Assembly: GCF_019449275.2 (NCBI RefSeq)
Contig: NZ_JAHZQZ020000002.1
Location: forward strand, 1 to 64,000
Reading direction: 5' to 3'
Source of the DNA: Microbacterium sp. HD4P20
GTDB taxonomy: Bacteria; Actinomycetota; Actinomycetes; Actinomycetales; Microbacteriaceae
Length of the DNA stretch: 64,000 bases
The notes under the pieces were generated by a model. That model was given only the letters and a program-made list of their open reading frames with translations. It searched no databases and was not told the origin of the DNA. Positions 1 through 9,646 of this stretch are shown here, piece after piece; within the stretch, counting starts at the first letter, position 1; every line of letters starts with the position of its first letter. Made by a program: the position numbers and the translations under genes.

Positions 1-57
1 GGACAGATGCGCGCATCTGTCCGGCCGCCTGGTGTGTGTGTGTGTGCTGTTCGGGCC

Positions 58-1161
58 TTACGGCGACGACGGCGAGGTGGCGTCGATCGAACCGTCGATG
101 ATGCCCTGACGGATCTCCTCGAGCTCGTCGGCGAGCGCCGGGTCGACCAGCGACTCGAAGTCGTGGAACGGCGAGATGCCGACGCCGTCGTTCTCGAGCG
201 TGCCGATGAACGGCGTCACGTCGAACTCGCCGTTGGCGGCCTCGGTCGCTGCCTCCTGGACGGCGACGTCCATGCCCTTGAGGATCGACAGGAGCAGCAG
301 GTCGGCCACCGACGAGTCGGTCTCGTAGACATCGGCGTCGACACCGAGCAGCGCGATGCCGCCGCCCGAGTCGCGGATGGCCTCAGCGGCCGACTGGTAG
401 ATCGGGCCGCCGACCGGCAGCAGAACGTCGACGCCCTGGTCGATGATCCCCTGCGCGACCTGCTTCGCCTTGTCGTTCGCCGCGAACTCCTCGGTGAACT
501 GACCTTCCTGCGTCTCGACGTCCCAGCCGACGACCTGCACGTCAGTGCCGTTCTGCTCGTTGTAGTACTCGACGCCGCGCTGGTAGCCGTCCATGAAGAT
601 CGTCACCGGCGGGATCTTGGCGCCGCCGAAGGTGCCGACCTTGCCGGTCTCGCTGAACGAGGCCGCCGCGTAGCCGCCGAGGAACGCGGCCTGGGCGGTG
701 TCGAACACGAGGGGCTTGATGTTCGGGGCGTCGGTCTCACCGTCGAAGTCGTTGTCGGCCCAGTCGTCGATGATGGCGTAGTTGATGTCGGGGTTGGCCA
801 GTGCCGCCTCGACCGTCGGGGCGCTCAGCAGGAAGCCGACCGAGACGATCAGGTTGCAGCCTTCCGCAGCGAGGTTGTCGAGGTTCGCCGCATAGTCGCT
901 CGCGGAGGCCGACTCGGTCGTGGCGATCTCGAAGCCGAGCTCGTCTGCCGCTGCTTCGAGGCCGGCGAGGCCGAGCTGGTTGAACGACTTGTCGTTGAAG
1001 CCGCCCTCATCCGAGACCATGCAGGCCTTGAAATCCGTCGCGGCGTCGCCGCCGTCGTCGGTCGGGTCCGCCTCAGGTGCGGTGCCGCAGCCCGCGAGGG
1101 CCAGGGCGATGCTCGCGGCGGCAGCCACGCCGGCGAGCTTCTTGGTGCGTGAGATGGTCAA
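58..1161 (-). CDS. BMP-family (PnrA-like) ABC transporter substrate-binding lipoprotein
   Basis: Extracytoplasmic binding protein of the basic membrane protein/PnrA family, whose studied members capture purine nucleosides for an ABC importer. The N-terminus has a short basic stretch, a hydrophobic segment and the lipobox LALAGC, so the mature protein should be a lipoprotein anchored at the Cys. The body has the two-lobe periplasmic-binding fold with family motifs such as DEGGFNDKSFNQ near the mature N-terminus. I chose the TTG at 1161 because GTGGAGG sits 5 nt upstream; the upstream GTG at 1173 would overlap that ribosome site. It gives 367 aa, normal for the family. The permease and ATPase genes are not in the window; they may lie beyond position 1. 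Family assignment is firm, ligand is inferred. Confidence 0.9.
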   Translation of the reverse strand: MTISRTKKLAGVAAAASIALALAGCGTAPEADPTDDGGDAATDFKACMVSDEGGFNDKSFNQLGLAGLEAAADELGFEIATTESASASDYAANLDNLAAEGCNLIVSVGFLLSAPTVEAALANPDINYAIIDDWADNDFDGETDAPNIKPLVFDTAQAAFLGGYAAASFSETGKVGTFGGAKIPPVTIFMDGYQRGVEYYNEQNGTDVQVVGWDVETQEGQFTEEFAANDKAKQVAQGIIDQGVDVLLPVGGPIYQSAAEAIRDSGGGIALLGVDADVYETDSSVADLLLLSILKGMDVAVQEAATEAANGEFDVTPFIGTLENDGVGISPFHDFESLVDPALADELEEIRQGIIDGSIDATSPSSP

Positions 1162-1293
1162 CTCAGCCTCCACTAGATGGCCCCGCGTCCTTCACGGGGA
1201 CTGCATAAAGTTACACACTGTGACGCCGCAGTTGCATACGCGGCGAACGCCTTCCGGGCAATGGTTACAAAGACGCAATACAGCCGTCATGAG

Positions 1294-1311
1294 CGGATGC
1301 CGCGGCATCCG
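1294..1311. repeat. 18-bp perfect palindrome of GGATGCC
   Basis: CGGATGCCGCGGCATCCG reads identically on both strands and lies just after the manC stop and before the BMP lipoprotein gene. It could fold as a short hairpin ending manC transcription. It is also two facing copies of the heptamer that recurs through the window; a near twin, with one central base added, lies at 6195-6213. Confidence 0.6.
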
Positions 1312-1325
1312 TCCCCCGCCGACGA

Positions 1326-2441
1326 TCAGAGCACTTCGCCCCGCCCGCTCAGCTTGAGCGCGTCGACGACGCCCTTCACGCGCTGGGCGTGCTCGCTCGT
1401 GGTGACCAGGAGTGCGTCCTCGGTGTCGACGACGACGATGTCGCGTACCCCGATGAGGCTGATCACGCGACGAGTCTGGCTCACGACGATGCCGCTGGCG
1501 GCGTCCGAAAGGATCCGGGCGTTCGGACCGAGGATCGCCAGGTCGTTCTTGCGTCCGCCGGAGTTGAGCTTGGCCAGGCTCGCGAAGTCTCCCACGTCGT
1601 CCCAGTCGAAGTGCCCGGGGATGACGGCGAGACGGCCACGTGCCGCGGCGGGCTCGGCGACGGCGTAGTCGATCGCGATCTTGGTGAGTGTCGGCCAGAT
1701 GCGGTCGACGACGGGACCGCGCAGGTCGCGGTCGTCCCACGCCTCGGCGAGGTCCATGAGGCCGGCGTACAGCTGCGGCTCGTTCTCGGCGATCTCGCCG
1801 AGAAGCACGTCGGCGCGTGAGATGAACATGCCCGCGTTCCACAGGTAGTTCCGATCGGCGAAGTACTCCTTGGCCGTCTCGAGGTCGGGCTTCTCGACGA
1901 AGCTCTCGACCAGACCGGCCTCAGGAGCACCGTCGACGACGAGCGCCGAGCCCTTCTTGATGTAGCCGAATCCGACGGATGCCTCGGACGGCTGGATGCC
2001 GATCGTGCAGATGTATCCCTCGCGAGCCGTGGCGACGGCCTGACGCACCGCCCAGTCGAACAGCTGCGGCACGCGGATGACGTGGTCGGCGGCGAACGAG
2101 CCGATGATCACGTCGGGCTCGCGACGCACCAGGATCGCGGCGGCCAGGCCGATGGCGGCCGTCGAGTCGCGGGGCTCGGACTCGAGGAACACGTTCTTGT
2201 CGGCGATGCCCGGCAGCTCCTTCTCGACGGCGGCGCGGTGCGCGCGGCCGGTGACGACCGCGATGCGATCGCTGCCGGCCAGCGGCTCGAGCCGGTCCCA
2301 CGTGTCGCGCAGGAGGGTTTGCCCGGACCCGGTCAGGTCGTGCAGGAACTTGGGCGCATCGGCACGTGAGAGGGGCCAGAGCCGGCTGCCGATGCCGCCG
2401 GCGGGGATGACGGCGTAGAAGTCCTCGATCGCGTGGGCCAT
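1326..2441 (-). CDS. manC: Mannose-1-phosphate guanylyltransferase
   Basis: Makes GDP-mannose from mannose 1-phosphate and GTP, supplying mannosyl lipids and cell-surface glycans. The nucleotidyltransferase signature GGIGSRLWPLSR is at residues 16-27, followed by the family block FVEKPD and a NAGMFISRAD motif in the central domain. The 371-aa length fits the short actinobacterial form that lacks the phosphomannose isomerase domain of bifunctional AlgA-type enzymes. The ATG at 2441 has no Shine-Dalgarno sequence; a TAGCCT box lies 7 nt upstream on the same strand, so the mRNA is probably leaderless. It is divergent from sdhC. Recognition is confident. Confidence 0.93.
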   Translation of the reverse strand: MAHAIEDFYAVIPAGGIGSRLWPLSRADAPKFLHDLTGSGQTLLRDTWDRLEPLAGSDRIAVVTGRAHRAAVEKELPGIADKNVFLESEPRDSTAAIGLAAAILVRREPDVIIGSFAADHVIRVPQLFDWAVRQAVATAREGYICTIGIQPSEASVGFGYIKKGSALVVDGAPEAGLVESFVEKPDLETAKEYFADRNYLWNAGMFISRADVLLGEIAENEPQLYAGLMDLAEAWDDRDLRGPVVDRIWPTLTKIAIDYAVAEPAAARGRLAVIPGHFDWDDVGDFASLAKLNSGGRKNDLAILGPNARILSDAASGIVVSQTRRVISLIGVRDIVVVDTEDALLVTTSEHAQRVKGVVDALKLSGRGEVL

Positions 2442-2557
2442 GCGTCACAGGCTAACCGGCTCTCGCTCACCGGGACGGGGTGAGGTCGCCCTTCGTCGCC
2501 GGTCGGCGAATGCGGGAATAGGATGAAACGGACAGGTTCCAATCAGGGAGGACGGCC

Positions 2558-2989
2558 GTGTCTGCACCAGCGCGCGTCACACCGTCGGTATCCGAGACCA
2601 CTTCCCGAGTCCCCCGCGGCACGTTGTACCGCGGGAACGAAGGCATGTGGTCGTGGGTGCTGCATCGCATCACCGGCATCGCCATCTTCTTCTTCCTCCT
2701 GGTGCACGTGCTCGACACGGCACTGATCCGGGTCTCTCCCGAGGCGTACGACGCCGTCATCGGCACGTACAAGAACTGGGTGATGGCGCTCGGCGAAGTC
2801 GCCCTCGTGGGCGCGATCGCCTATCACGCCTACAACGGCCTGCGCATCATCGCGGTGGATCTGTGGGCGTGGGCCACACGCCACCAGCGTCAGCTGTGGT
2901 GGGGCGTGCTGGGTCTGTGGGTCGTCACGATGCTCGGCTTCACGCCGCGCCATCTCATGCTGGCGTTCGCGACGGGAGGCGGCCACTGA
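2558..2989 (+). CDS. sdhC: Succinate dehydrogenase cytochrome b556 subunit
   Basis: First gene of sdhCDAB. This membrane anchor of complex II helps bind haem b and quinone. About three transmembrane segments are visible, with the family motif [20 protein letters not shown] around residues 30-50, where the SxxHRxTG region contributes to the quinone site and a His can ligate haem. GTG at 2558 is preceded by GGGAGGA at 2547-2553, and a TAGGAT box at 2518-2523 could be the operon promoter. The length, 143 aa, is normal. It overlaps sdhD by ATGA, which suggests translational coupling. Confidence 0.94.
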   Translation: MSAPARVTPSVSETTSRVPRGTLYRGNEGMWSWVLHRITGIAIFFFLLVHVLDTALIRVSPEAYDAVIGTYKNWVMALGEVALVGAIAYHAYNGLRIIAVDLWAWATRHQRQLWWGVLGLWVVTMLGFTPRHLMLAFATGGGH

Positions 2990-3447
2990 TGACAACCATC
3001 GCCGATCCCCGCGCACCGCGCACCCCCGTCCGCCGCAAGGGTCCGAACCTCGAGAAGTGGGGCTGGATCTACATGCGGGTCTCGGGCGTCTTCCTCGTGA
3101 TCCTCATCTTCGGCCACCTGTTCGTGAACCTGATGCTCGGCGAAGGCATTCACGGGCTCGACTTCGCCTTCATCGCCGGCAAGTTCGCGACCCCGTTCTG
3201 GCAGTGGTGGGACGTGCTCATGCTGTGGCTCGCGCTCATCCACGGCGCCAACGGCATGCGCACCATCGTCAACGACTACGTGACGCACCCCACGGCCCGC
3301 CGTGTGCTGGTGTGGGCGCTGTGGCTGTCAGCCGCGTTCCTGATCCTGCTCGGCACGCTCGTCGTGTTCACGTTCGACCCGTGCCTCGGCTTCGACCCCG
3401 AGACCGCGTCCGACGTGATCACCGAGATCTGCAGCGCGCAGAGCTGA
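2989..3447 (+). CDS. sdhD: Succinate dehydrogenase hydrophobic membrane anchor subunit
   Basis: Second anchor subunit of complex II, 152 aa with three predicted membrane spans. The first span begins near [20 protein letters not shown], and a later [13 protein letters not shown] motif is typical of actinobacterial SdhD. The ATG at 2989 overlaps the sdhC stop codon (ATGA) and GGGAGGCGG lies just before it. A longer open frame begins upstream but would run through sdhC, so it was not used. The protein is followed 38 nt later by sdhA. Recognition rests on order in the operon, membrane pattern and motif. Confidence 0.92.
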   Translation: MTTIADPRAPRTPVRRKGPNLEKWGWIYMRVSGVFLVILIFGHLFVNLMLGEGIHGLDFAFIAGKFATPFWQWWDVLMLWLALIHGANGMRTIVNDYVTHPTARRVLVWALWLSAAFLILLGTLVVFTFDPCLGFDPETASDVITEICSAQS

Positions 3448-3485
3448 AGCGAATCCCCGCAAGAGACAATCGAGGCAATCGACAC

Positions 3486-5312
3486 GTGAGCACTCAGACC
3501 GCGGACTCCTACGTCAAGGACGGCGTCCACTACCACCAGTTCGACATCGTCATCGTGGGAGCCGGCGGCGCCGGCATGCGCGCGGCGATCGAGGCGGGAC
3601 CGGGGGCTCGGACGGCCGTCATCTCGAAGCTGTACCCGACGCGCTCGCACACCGGTGCGGCGCAGGGCGGCATGGCGGCGGCGCTGGCCAACGTCGAAGA
3701 GGACTCGTGGGAGTGGCACACCTTCGACACCGTCAAGGGCGGCGACTACCTCGTCGACCAGGACGCGGCCGAGATCCTCGCCAGGGAGGCCATCGACGCG
3801 GTCATCGACCTCGAGAACATGGGCCTGCCCTTCAACCGCACGCCCGAGGGCAAGATCGACCAGCGCCGCTTCGGTGGCCACACCGCCGATCACGGAAAAT
3901 CCCCCGTGCGTCGCGCGTGCTACGCGGCCGACCGCACCGGCCACATGATCCTGCAGACGCTGTTCCAGAACTGCGTGAAGCTCGGCATCAATTTCTTCAA
4001 CGAGTTCTACGTGCTCGACCTCATCACGGTGCAGGGCGAGGCCGGCGGCACCGAGGTCGCCGGAGTGGTGGCTTACGAGCTCGCCACCGGTGACCTCCAC
4101 GTCTTCCACTCGAAGGCCGTGATCTTCGCCACCGGCGGCTTCGGCAAGATCTTCAAGACGACCTCCAACGCGCACACCCTCACGGGCGACGGCGTCGGCA
4201 TCGTCTGGCGCAAGGGCCTGCCCCTCGAGGACATGGAGTTCTTCCAGTTCCATCCGACGGGCCTCGCCGGACTCGGCATCCTGCTCACCGAAGGCGCGCG
4301 TGGCGAAGGTGCGATCCTGCGCAACGCCTCGGGTGAGCGCTTCATGGAGCGCTACGCCCCGACGATCAAGGACCTCGCACCGCGCGATATCGTCAGCCGC
4401 TGCATGGTGCAGGAGGTGGCCGAAGGCCGTGGCGCCGGACCCCACCGCGACTACGTGCTGCTGGACTGCACCCACCTCGGCGCCGAGGTGCTCGAGACCA
4501 AGCTCCCCGACATCACCGAGTTCGCCCGCACCTACCTCGGTGTCGACCCCGTGGTCGAGCCGGTGCCGGTCATGCCCACCGCGCACTACGCGATGGGCGG
4601 CATCCCCACCAACGTCGAAGCCCAGGTGCTCAGCGACAACACCACCGTCGTTCCCGGCCTGTACGCCGCCGGCGAGTGCGCGTGCGTGTCGGTGCACGGC
4701 TCGAACCGTCTCGGCACCAACTCGCTCCTGGACATCAACGTGTTCGGAAAGCGGGCCGGGCGCAACGCGGTCGAGTACGTCAAGACCGCCGAGTTCGTGC
4801 CGCTTCCGGAGGACCCGGCTGCTGAGGTGCGCGGCCTGATCGAGGGCCTGCGCAACAACCAGGGCACCGAGCGGATCGCGGTGCTGCGCAAGACCCTCCA
4901 GGACGAGATGGACCGCAAGGCGCAGGTGTTCCGCACCGAGGAGTCCCTCGGCGAGGTGCTCGAGGTCATCGCCGAGCTGCGCGAGCGATTCAAGAACATC
5001 CACGTCGACGACAAGGGCAAGCGCTACAACACCGACCTGCTCGAGGCGGTAGAGCTCGGGTTCCTGCTCGACATCGCCGAGGTGGTCGTCGTGACCGCCC
5101 GCAATCGCAAAGAGAGCCGCGGCGGGCACATGCGCGACGACTTCCCCACGCGCGACGACGAGAAGTACATGCAGCACACCATGGCCTACCTGTCCGGAGA
5201 TGCCGGGTCGTCGCACGCGGACGACCACATCCGCCTCGACTGGAAGCCCGTCGTCTTCACGAAGAACGAGGCCGGCGAGTTGCGTTACCCGCCGTTGGAG
5301 AGGAAGTACTGA
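3486..5312 (+). CDS. sdhA: Succinate dehydrogenase flavoprotein subunit
   Basis: Catalytic subunit of complex II; oxidises succinate to fumarate with a covalently bound FAD at the inner face of the membrane. The dinucleotide fold [13 protein letters not shown] is near residue 20, and the SHTGAAQGG block at about residues 54-62 contains His55, the expected FAD attachment residue. The active-site region [20 protein letters not shown] and the late [10 protein letters not shown] block are intact. I used GTG at 3486; the same frame is open much further upstream but overlaps sdhD. The resulting 608 aa matches usual SdhA length. It overlaps sdhB by one base. Confidence 0.96.
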   Translation: MSTQTADSYVKDGVHYHQFDIVIVGAGGAGMRAAIEAGPGARTAVISKLYPTRSHTGAAQGGMAAALANVEEDSWEWHTFDTVKGGDYLVDQDAAEILAREAIDAVIDLENMGLPFNRTPEGKIDQRRFGGHTADHGKSPVRRACYAADRTGHMILQTLFQNCVKLGINFFNEFYVLDLITVQGEAGGTEVAGVVAYELATGDLHVFHSKAVIFATGGFGKIFKTTSNAHTLTGDGVGIVWRKGLPLEDMEFFQFHPTGLAGLGILLTEGARGEGAILRNASGERFMERYAPTIKDLAPRDIVSRCMVQEVAEGRGAGPHRDYVLLDCTHLGAEVLETKLPDITEFARTYLGVDPVVEPVPVMPTAHYAMGGIPTNVEAQVLSDNTTVVPGLYAAGECACVSVHGSNRLGTNSLLDINVFGKRAGRNAVEYVKTAEFVPLPEDPAAEVRGLIEGLRNNQGTERIAVLRKTLQDEMDRKAQVFRTEESLGEVLEVIAELRERFKNIHVDDKGKRYNTDLLEAVELGFLLDIAEVVVVTARNRKESRGGHMRDDFPTRDDEKYMQHTMAYLSGDAGSSHADDHIRLDWKPVVFTKNEAGELRYPPLERKY

Positions 5313-6115
5313 TGGCGACCACAGCCACAGACGTCATCGAGCGCACCGATGCCGACGCCCAGGAGATCGCTGAGGATGCCGCGGCGCAGGACACCGGCAT
5401 CCAGTCGTTCCTGGTGACCTTCATCATCCGCCGGTTCAACCCGGAGGTCGACGAGGAGCCGCGCTGGGTGGACTACGATGTGGAGCTCTACTCCACCGAC
5501 CGGGTGCTCGACGCGCTGCACAAGATCAAGTGGGAGGTCGACGGGTCACTGTCGTTCCGCCGCTCCTGCGCGCACGGCATCTGCGGCTCGGACGCGATGC
5601 GCATCAACGGCCGCAACCGGCTGGCGTGCAAGACCCTCATCAAGGATCTCGACATCTCGCAGCCGATCTACGTCGAGGCGATCAAGGGCCTGCCGCTCGA
5701 GAAGGACCTCATCGTCGACATGGAGCCGTTCTTCGCCTCCTACCGCGAGGTGCAGCCCTTCCTCATCGCGGGCTCCAAGCCCGAGCCCGGCAAGGAGCGC
5801 ATCCAGTCGATCGTCGACCGCGAGGTCTTCGACGACACCACCAAGTGCATCCTGTGCGCGGCGTGCACGTCGTCGTGCCCGGTGTTCTGGACCGACGGCC
5901 AGTACTTCGGCCCCGCGGCCATCGTCAACGCCCACCGGTTCATCTTCGACTCGCGCGACGACGCGGGCGATGTGCGCCTGGACATCCTCAACGACAAAGA
6001 GGGCGTGTGGCGGTGCCGCACGACCTTCAACTGCACCGAAGCCTGCCCCCGCGGTATCGAGGTGACCAAGGCGATCGCCGAGGTCAAGCAGGCCGTGCTG
6101 CGCGGACGGCCCTAG
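5312..6115 (+). CDS. sdhB: Succinate dehydrogenase iron-sulfur subunit
   Basis: Electron-transfer subunit of complex II linking SdhA to the membrane quinone. The [2Fe-2S] region has Cys86, Cys91, Asp94 (Asp in place of a third Cys, as in several bacterial SdhB proteins) and Cys106. The C-terminal ferredoxin domain has CILCAACTSSCPV and CTEACPRGI, ligands of the [4Fe-4S] and [3Fe-4S] clusters. The ATG at 5312 shares its first base with the sdhA stop codon. The N-terminal extension of about 30 residues before the conserved domain is longer than in enterobacterial SdhB but common in actinobacteria. Last gene of the operon by function; an MFS gene follows after 10 nt. Confidence 0.96.
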   Translation: MATTATDVIERTDADAQEIAEDAAAQDTGIQSFLVTFIIRRFNPEVDEEPRWVDYDVELYSTDRVLDALHKIKWEVDGSLSFRRSCAHGICGSDAMRINGRNRLACKTLIKDLDISQPIYVEAIKGLPLEKDLIVDMEPFFASYREVQPFLIAGSKPEPGKERIQSIVDREVFDDTTKCILCAACTSSCPVFWTDGQYFGPAAIVNAHRFIFDSRDDAGDVRLDILNDKEGVWRCRTTFNCTEACPRGIEVTKAIAEVKQAVLRGRP

Positions 6116-6125
6116 GACGCCCGCA

Positions 6126-7397
6126 GTGGGCGAGTCGCAACGGAGCGACCGGCCGCAGTACGAATCCGGCGGCGGCGGACGACATGACGACGAGCGGATG
6201 CCGACGGCATCCGTTCCGGTAGGTCTGCGGTCGTCGCGCTTCGCGGTCTCGGCCGCGTACGTGGCACAGGGCCTCGGCTACGCCGTGGTCGTCACGTCTT
6301 TGCCCGCCCTCAAGGCCCGCCAGGACGTCGATGACACGGTCGTGTCGCTGCTGGTTCTGGGCGTGGCACTGGCCGCCGCGGCGGGATCGGTGCTGGCCAA
6401 TCTCGTCGCCGTGCGCTTCGGCAGCCGCGCGGCACTCGCGCTCGGGCTCGTGATCCAGGCGGTCGCGCTTCCGGTGATCGCCGTGCCCACTCCTTTCGCG
6501 GGATTCGCGGCGGCCTTCGCGGTCTTCGGCATCGGCCTCGGCTGTGTCGACGCCGCGGCCGCGATGCAGGGCGTCGCCGTCCAGCGCGCATACGGCCGGC
6601 ATCTGCTCGGCGGATTCTTCGCCGGCGCCACGGCTGCTGCGATCGCCGGCGCCCTGCTGGTCTCGGTGGTTGCGGCATCCGCCCTTGCCGCCGGCATCGC
6701 GCTGACGTGCGCCGCCGCGATCGCACTCGGCGCCGCGATCGTCGTGGCCCGACTCGGCCTTCGCGAGACCCCGGTGGATGAGGCGCTGCCGAAGGCCGAG
6801 CGGGCGCGCCTCCCCCGGGCGGGCATCTGGGTGTTCGGCCTCGTGGTGCTCGCGGTCTTCGTCGCGGACTCGGCGGTGAGCACGTGGAGCACGGTGTACC
6901 TGCAGGACGACCTGTCCGCACTCGCCTGGATCGCGCCGCTCGGCTATGCCGCGTACCAGTCGGTGGTGCTGGTCACGCGGCTGGTGACCGACCGACTTGT
7001 GACGGCGATCGGCCGGCGCCGGCTCGTCGCGATCGCGGCGAGCGTCTCGGCCGTCGGCTGCGCCCTCGTCGCGCTGGTTCCGGTTCCGGCAGCGGCGGTG
7101 GCCGGGTTCGCGCTGGCCGGTGTGTCGGCGGGCGTGCTGATCCCGGTGACCTTCGGCGCCGCCGGCGAGCTCGACCCGCGCCATAGCGACCAGGTCATCG
7201 CGCGCGTGAACCTCTTCAACTACGCCGGGGCGATCCTCGGCGCCGTGGTGGTCGGACTGCTGGCGGATGCGCCCGGGCTCGGGCCGGCGTTCCTGCTTCC
7301 CGCGGTCGCGCTGGCGGCGGTGCTCTTCGCGGTGCCGCGATTCCAGACGAGAACGGATGCCGCGTCCACCGCGGGACGAGGCATCCGTCATCGCTAA
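6126..7397 (+). CDS. MFS transporter, substrate unknown
   Basis: An integral membrane protein of 423 aa with about twelve hydrophobic segments starting near residue 38 and the major-facilitator fold. The regions between helices 2-3 and 8-9 are short and basic (RFGSRAAL, DRLVTAIGRRRLV), as expected for the family. No signature identifies a substrate. The start is uncertain: GTG at 6126 has no clear ribosome site, and an in-frame ATG at 6198 would remove a hydrophilic 24-residue head without touching the first helix. Only 10 nt separate it from sdhB, so it may be read through from the sdh promoter. A 19-nt GGATGCC palindrome at 6195-6213 lies inside the uncertain N-terminal part. Confidence 0.8.
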   Translation: MGESQRSDRPQYESGGGGRHDDERMPTASVPVGLRSSRFAVSAAYVAQGLGYAVVVTSLPALKARQDVDDTVVSLLVLGVALAAAAGSVLANLVAVRFGSRAALALGLVIQAVALPVIAVPTPFAGFAAAFAVFGIGLGCVDAAAAMQGVAVQRAYGRHLLGGFFAGATAAAIAGALLVSVVAASALAAGIALTCAAAIALGAAIVVARLGLRETPVDEALPKAERARLPRAGIWVFGLVVLAVFVADSAVSTWSTVYLQDDLSALAWIAPLGYAAYQSVVLVTRLVTDRLVTAIGRRRLVAIAASVSAVGCALVALVPVPAAAVAGFALAGVSAGVLIPVTFGAAGELDPRHSDQVIARVNLFNYAGAILGAVVVGLLADAPGLGPAFLLPAVALAAVLFAVPRFQTRTDAASTAGRGIRHR

Positions 7398-7406
7398 TCT
7401 GACATC

Positions 7407-8651
7407 GTGAGCGAAAAGGGCCGATCCGGCCGGCACCGGCACCGGCACGCGCAGGTTCAGGCGGACGCGGCGCAGCGCGAGGAGGAGTCTCTGCGGGAGC
7501 GGTGGGAGGCGACCCAGGAGAGCCTGCGCGAACGCTTCGACGAGCCGATCAACCGGGCCACCGCCCTCACACAGCGCACGCTCGCGTGGTTTCCGGTGCG
7601 CGTGTGGCGACGGTTCCTGCAGCGCAACGGCTTCCTCCTCGCGGCGGGCGTCAGCTACCAGGCCCTGTTCGCCACGTTCGCGGGGATCTACGTCGCCTTC
7701 GCGATCGCCGGGCTGTGGCTCGGCGGCAGCTCGGAGGCGGTCGACGGGCTCATCGATCTCATCAACAGCTACATCCCCGGACTGATCAGCGAGAACGGCC
7801 TTTTCACGCCGGAACAGGTCACCGCGATCGCCACGAGCAACGCCGGCGTGCTCGGCATCACGGGTGCGATCGCCCTCGGGACACTGCTGTGGACCGCCAT
7901 CGGCTTCGTCACCTTCGCCCGGCGTGCCGTGCGCGACATCTTCGGGCTGCCGCCGGACCTTCGCAGCTACTTCATGCTGAAGGCTCGCGACCTGTTGGGC
8001 GCCATCCTGTTCGCGCTGGCGCTTCTGCTCGGCTTCGCTGCCACCTCGATCGGAACCTGGGCGCTGCAGCTCGTCTTCGGGCTGTTCGGGTGGAGCGATT
8101 CGTCGGGCTGGTTCGGCATTGCGACCCGCATCGGCTCGATCCTCATCTCGTTCGTGATCTTCACCGCGGCCCTGGCCGCGCTCATCCGTTTCCTCACCGG
8201 GACCAAGCTGCCCTGGCGGCGCATCTGGCCGGGGGCACTGCTGGGCGGCGGCGCGATCACCGTCCTGCAGCTGTTCACCGGATGGCTCTTCATCTACACG
8301 CCGACCAACGCGCTGCTGGCGACCTTCGCGATCTTCGTCGGCATGCTGCTGTGGTTCCGGATCATCGGGATCATCATCCTCGTTGCCGCCTCGTGGATCG
8401 CCATCTCGGCCGAGGACCAGGACATCCCGCTGCGTCCGCAGAGTGACGCGGAGCGCGTCGCCGCCGAGCATGCCGCGCTGGTGGTGGCCGCCCGCGTGCG
8501 CCTGCGCACCGCGCAGCAGGCCCGCGACGCTGCACCGTGGTTCCGCGCGTGGGCGGCCGACCGCGCGGTGCGCAGCGCCGAGCAGGAGCTGGCGCAGGTG
8601 CAGGCATCCGCTCCCCCCGCACCGAAGCACGCGGGCAGTTTGTTCGAGTGA
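7407..8651 (+). CDS. YihY/BrkB-family inner membrane protein
   Basis: A 414-aa membrane protein of the YihY/UPF0761 family (the old name 'ribonuclease BN' is not supported). After a charged N-terminus with a short coiled-coil-like stretch, residues about 80-330 hold six hydrophobic segments, with the family pattern AAGVSYQALFATFAGIYVAF at the first and FVTFARRAVRDIF in a loop. The C-terminus is a charged helix rich in Ala and Arg. Function of the family is unknown; roles in export or envelope integrity have been proposed. The GTG at 7407 follows TAATCT by 6 nt with no Shine-Dalgarno, so it appears leaderless. Confidence 0.85.
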   Translation: MSEKGRSGRHRHRHAQVQADAAQREEESLRERWEATQESLRERFDEPINRATALTQRTLAWFPVRVWRRFLQRNGFLLAAGVSYQALFATFAGIYVAFAIAGLWLGGSSEAVDGLIDLINSYIPGLISENGLFTPEQVTAIATSNAGVLGITGAIALGTLLWTAIGFVTFARRAVRDIFGLPPDLRSYFMLKARDLLGAILFALALLLGFAATSIGTWALQLVFGLFGWSDSSGWFGIATRIGSILISFVIFTAALAALIRFLTGTKLPWRRIWPGALLGGGAITVLQLFTGWLFIYTPTNALLATFAIFVGMLLWFRIIGIIILVAASWIAISAEDQDIPLRPQSDAERVAAEHAALVVAARVRLRTAQQARDAAPWFRAWAADRAVRSAEQELAQVQASAPPAPKHAGSLFE

Positions 8652-8681
8652 GTGTCGGCGGGGCTGGATAGGCTGGCGGGC

Positions 8682-9530
8682 GTGTCTCGCCGTGTTCGCA
8701 TCGCCTCTGTCAACGTCAACGGAATCCGCGCGGCAACGCGCAAGGGCATGCTCGAGTGGCTCGACGCCGCAGACATCGACGTGATGGCCCTCCAGGAGGT
8801 CCGCGCCACCGAAGAAGAGCTGCGCGCCGCCCTGCCCGGCTGGGAGATCGTCAACGATGAAGCGCTCGCGAAGGGCCGTGCCGGCGTGGCGGTCGCGAGC
8901 CGGATGCCGTCGGTCGAGGTGCGCCGCGTGCTCGGACCCGAGCCGTTGGACAGTGCCGGGCGGTGGATCGAAGCCGACTTCGACATCGACGGCGAGCGAT
9001 TGATCGTGGTCAGCGCCTACGTCCACACAGGCGAGGCCGAGACCCCGCGGCAGGATGCGAAATGGGCGTTCCTGGACGCGATGGAGGCGCGGCTGCCGCA
9101 GCTGGCCGCCGCGTCGCCGCTCGCCCTCGTGATGGGCGACCTGAACGTCGGGCACCGCGAGCTCGACATCCGCAACTGGAAGGGCAACGTCAAGAAGTCC
9201 GGGTTCCTCCCCCGCGAGCGCGCCTACTTCGACCGGTTCTTCGGCGAAGCCGGAACCGAGGTCGCCGGCGTCGACGGCTCGGTGGGAACGGGGCTCGGCT
9301 GGGTCGATGTCGGCCGACGATTCCACGGTGACGTCGACGGACCGTACACGTGGTGGTCCATGCGCGGGCGCGCGTTCGACAACGACGCGGGCTGGCGGAT
9401 CGACTACCACCTCGCCACTCCGGCGCTCGGCGAGCGCGTGGCGGACTACCGCGTCGTGCGCGCACCCTCGTGGGACACCCGCTGGAGCGACCACGCCCCC
9501 GTCGTCGCGGACTACACCGTCGGCAGGTAG
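8682..9530 (+). CDS. xthA: Exodeoxyribonuclease III
   Basis: AP endonuclease/3'-5' exonuclease of the ExoIII family for base-excision repair. Conserved blocks run in order: SVNVNGIRAA at the N-terminus (metal-site Asn), LQEVRA (metal-binding Glu), the MGDLNVGHRELDIRNWKGN block (catalytic Asp and Asn), WWSMRGRAF and the terminal WSDHAPVVADY containing the catalytic Asp-His pair. I used GTG at 8682, 7 nt after a TAGGCT box, which fits a leaderless start and puts the conserved strand five residues from the N-terminus; an in-frame GTG at 8652 has no support. The length of 282 aa is slightly above the E. coli enzyme. Confidence 0.92.
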   Translation: MSRRVRIASVNVNGIRAATRKGMLEWLDAADIDVMALQEVRATEEELRAALPGWEIVNDEALAKGRAGVAVASRMPSVEVRRVLGPEPLDSAGRWIEADFDIDGERLIVVSAYVHTGEAETPRQDAKWAFLDAMEARLPQLAAASPLALVMGDLNVGHRELDIRNWKGNVKKSGFLPRERAYFDRFFGEAGTEVAGVDGSVGTGLGWVDVGRRFHGDVDGPYTWWSMRGRAFDNDAGWRIDYHLATPALGERVADYRVVRAPSWDTRWSDHAPVVADYTVGR

Positions 9531-9646
9531 CCCGGTCGGAGCAAGCCGTCCGGCGCCGGGGCGGGCGGTGTCGAGGAGCGCCTTCTCTGGCGCGAAACCT
9601 CGTATGGCTAGACTCCGCGAGGGGAAGGCCACGGACGGGGGTTACT

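Noticed and set aside
3276..5228. Long open frame antisense to sdhA
   Set aside because: Fully covered by the sdhA coding sequence, whose motifs are intact; no ribosome site or recognisable domain.
6084..9632. Very long open frame on the minus strand, opposite the MFS, YihY and xthA genes
   Set aside because: Its translation is Arg/Gly/Ala/His-rich low-complexity sequence without any fold, and it mirrors three well-supported genes on the other strand. High GC removes stop codons from antisense frames.
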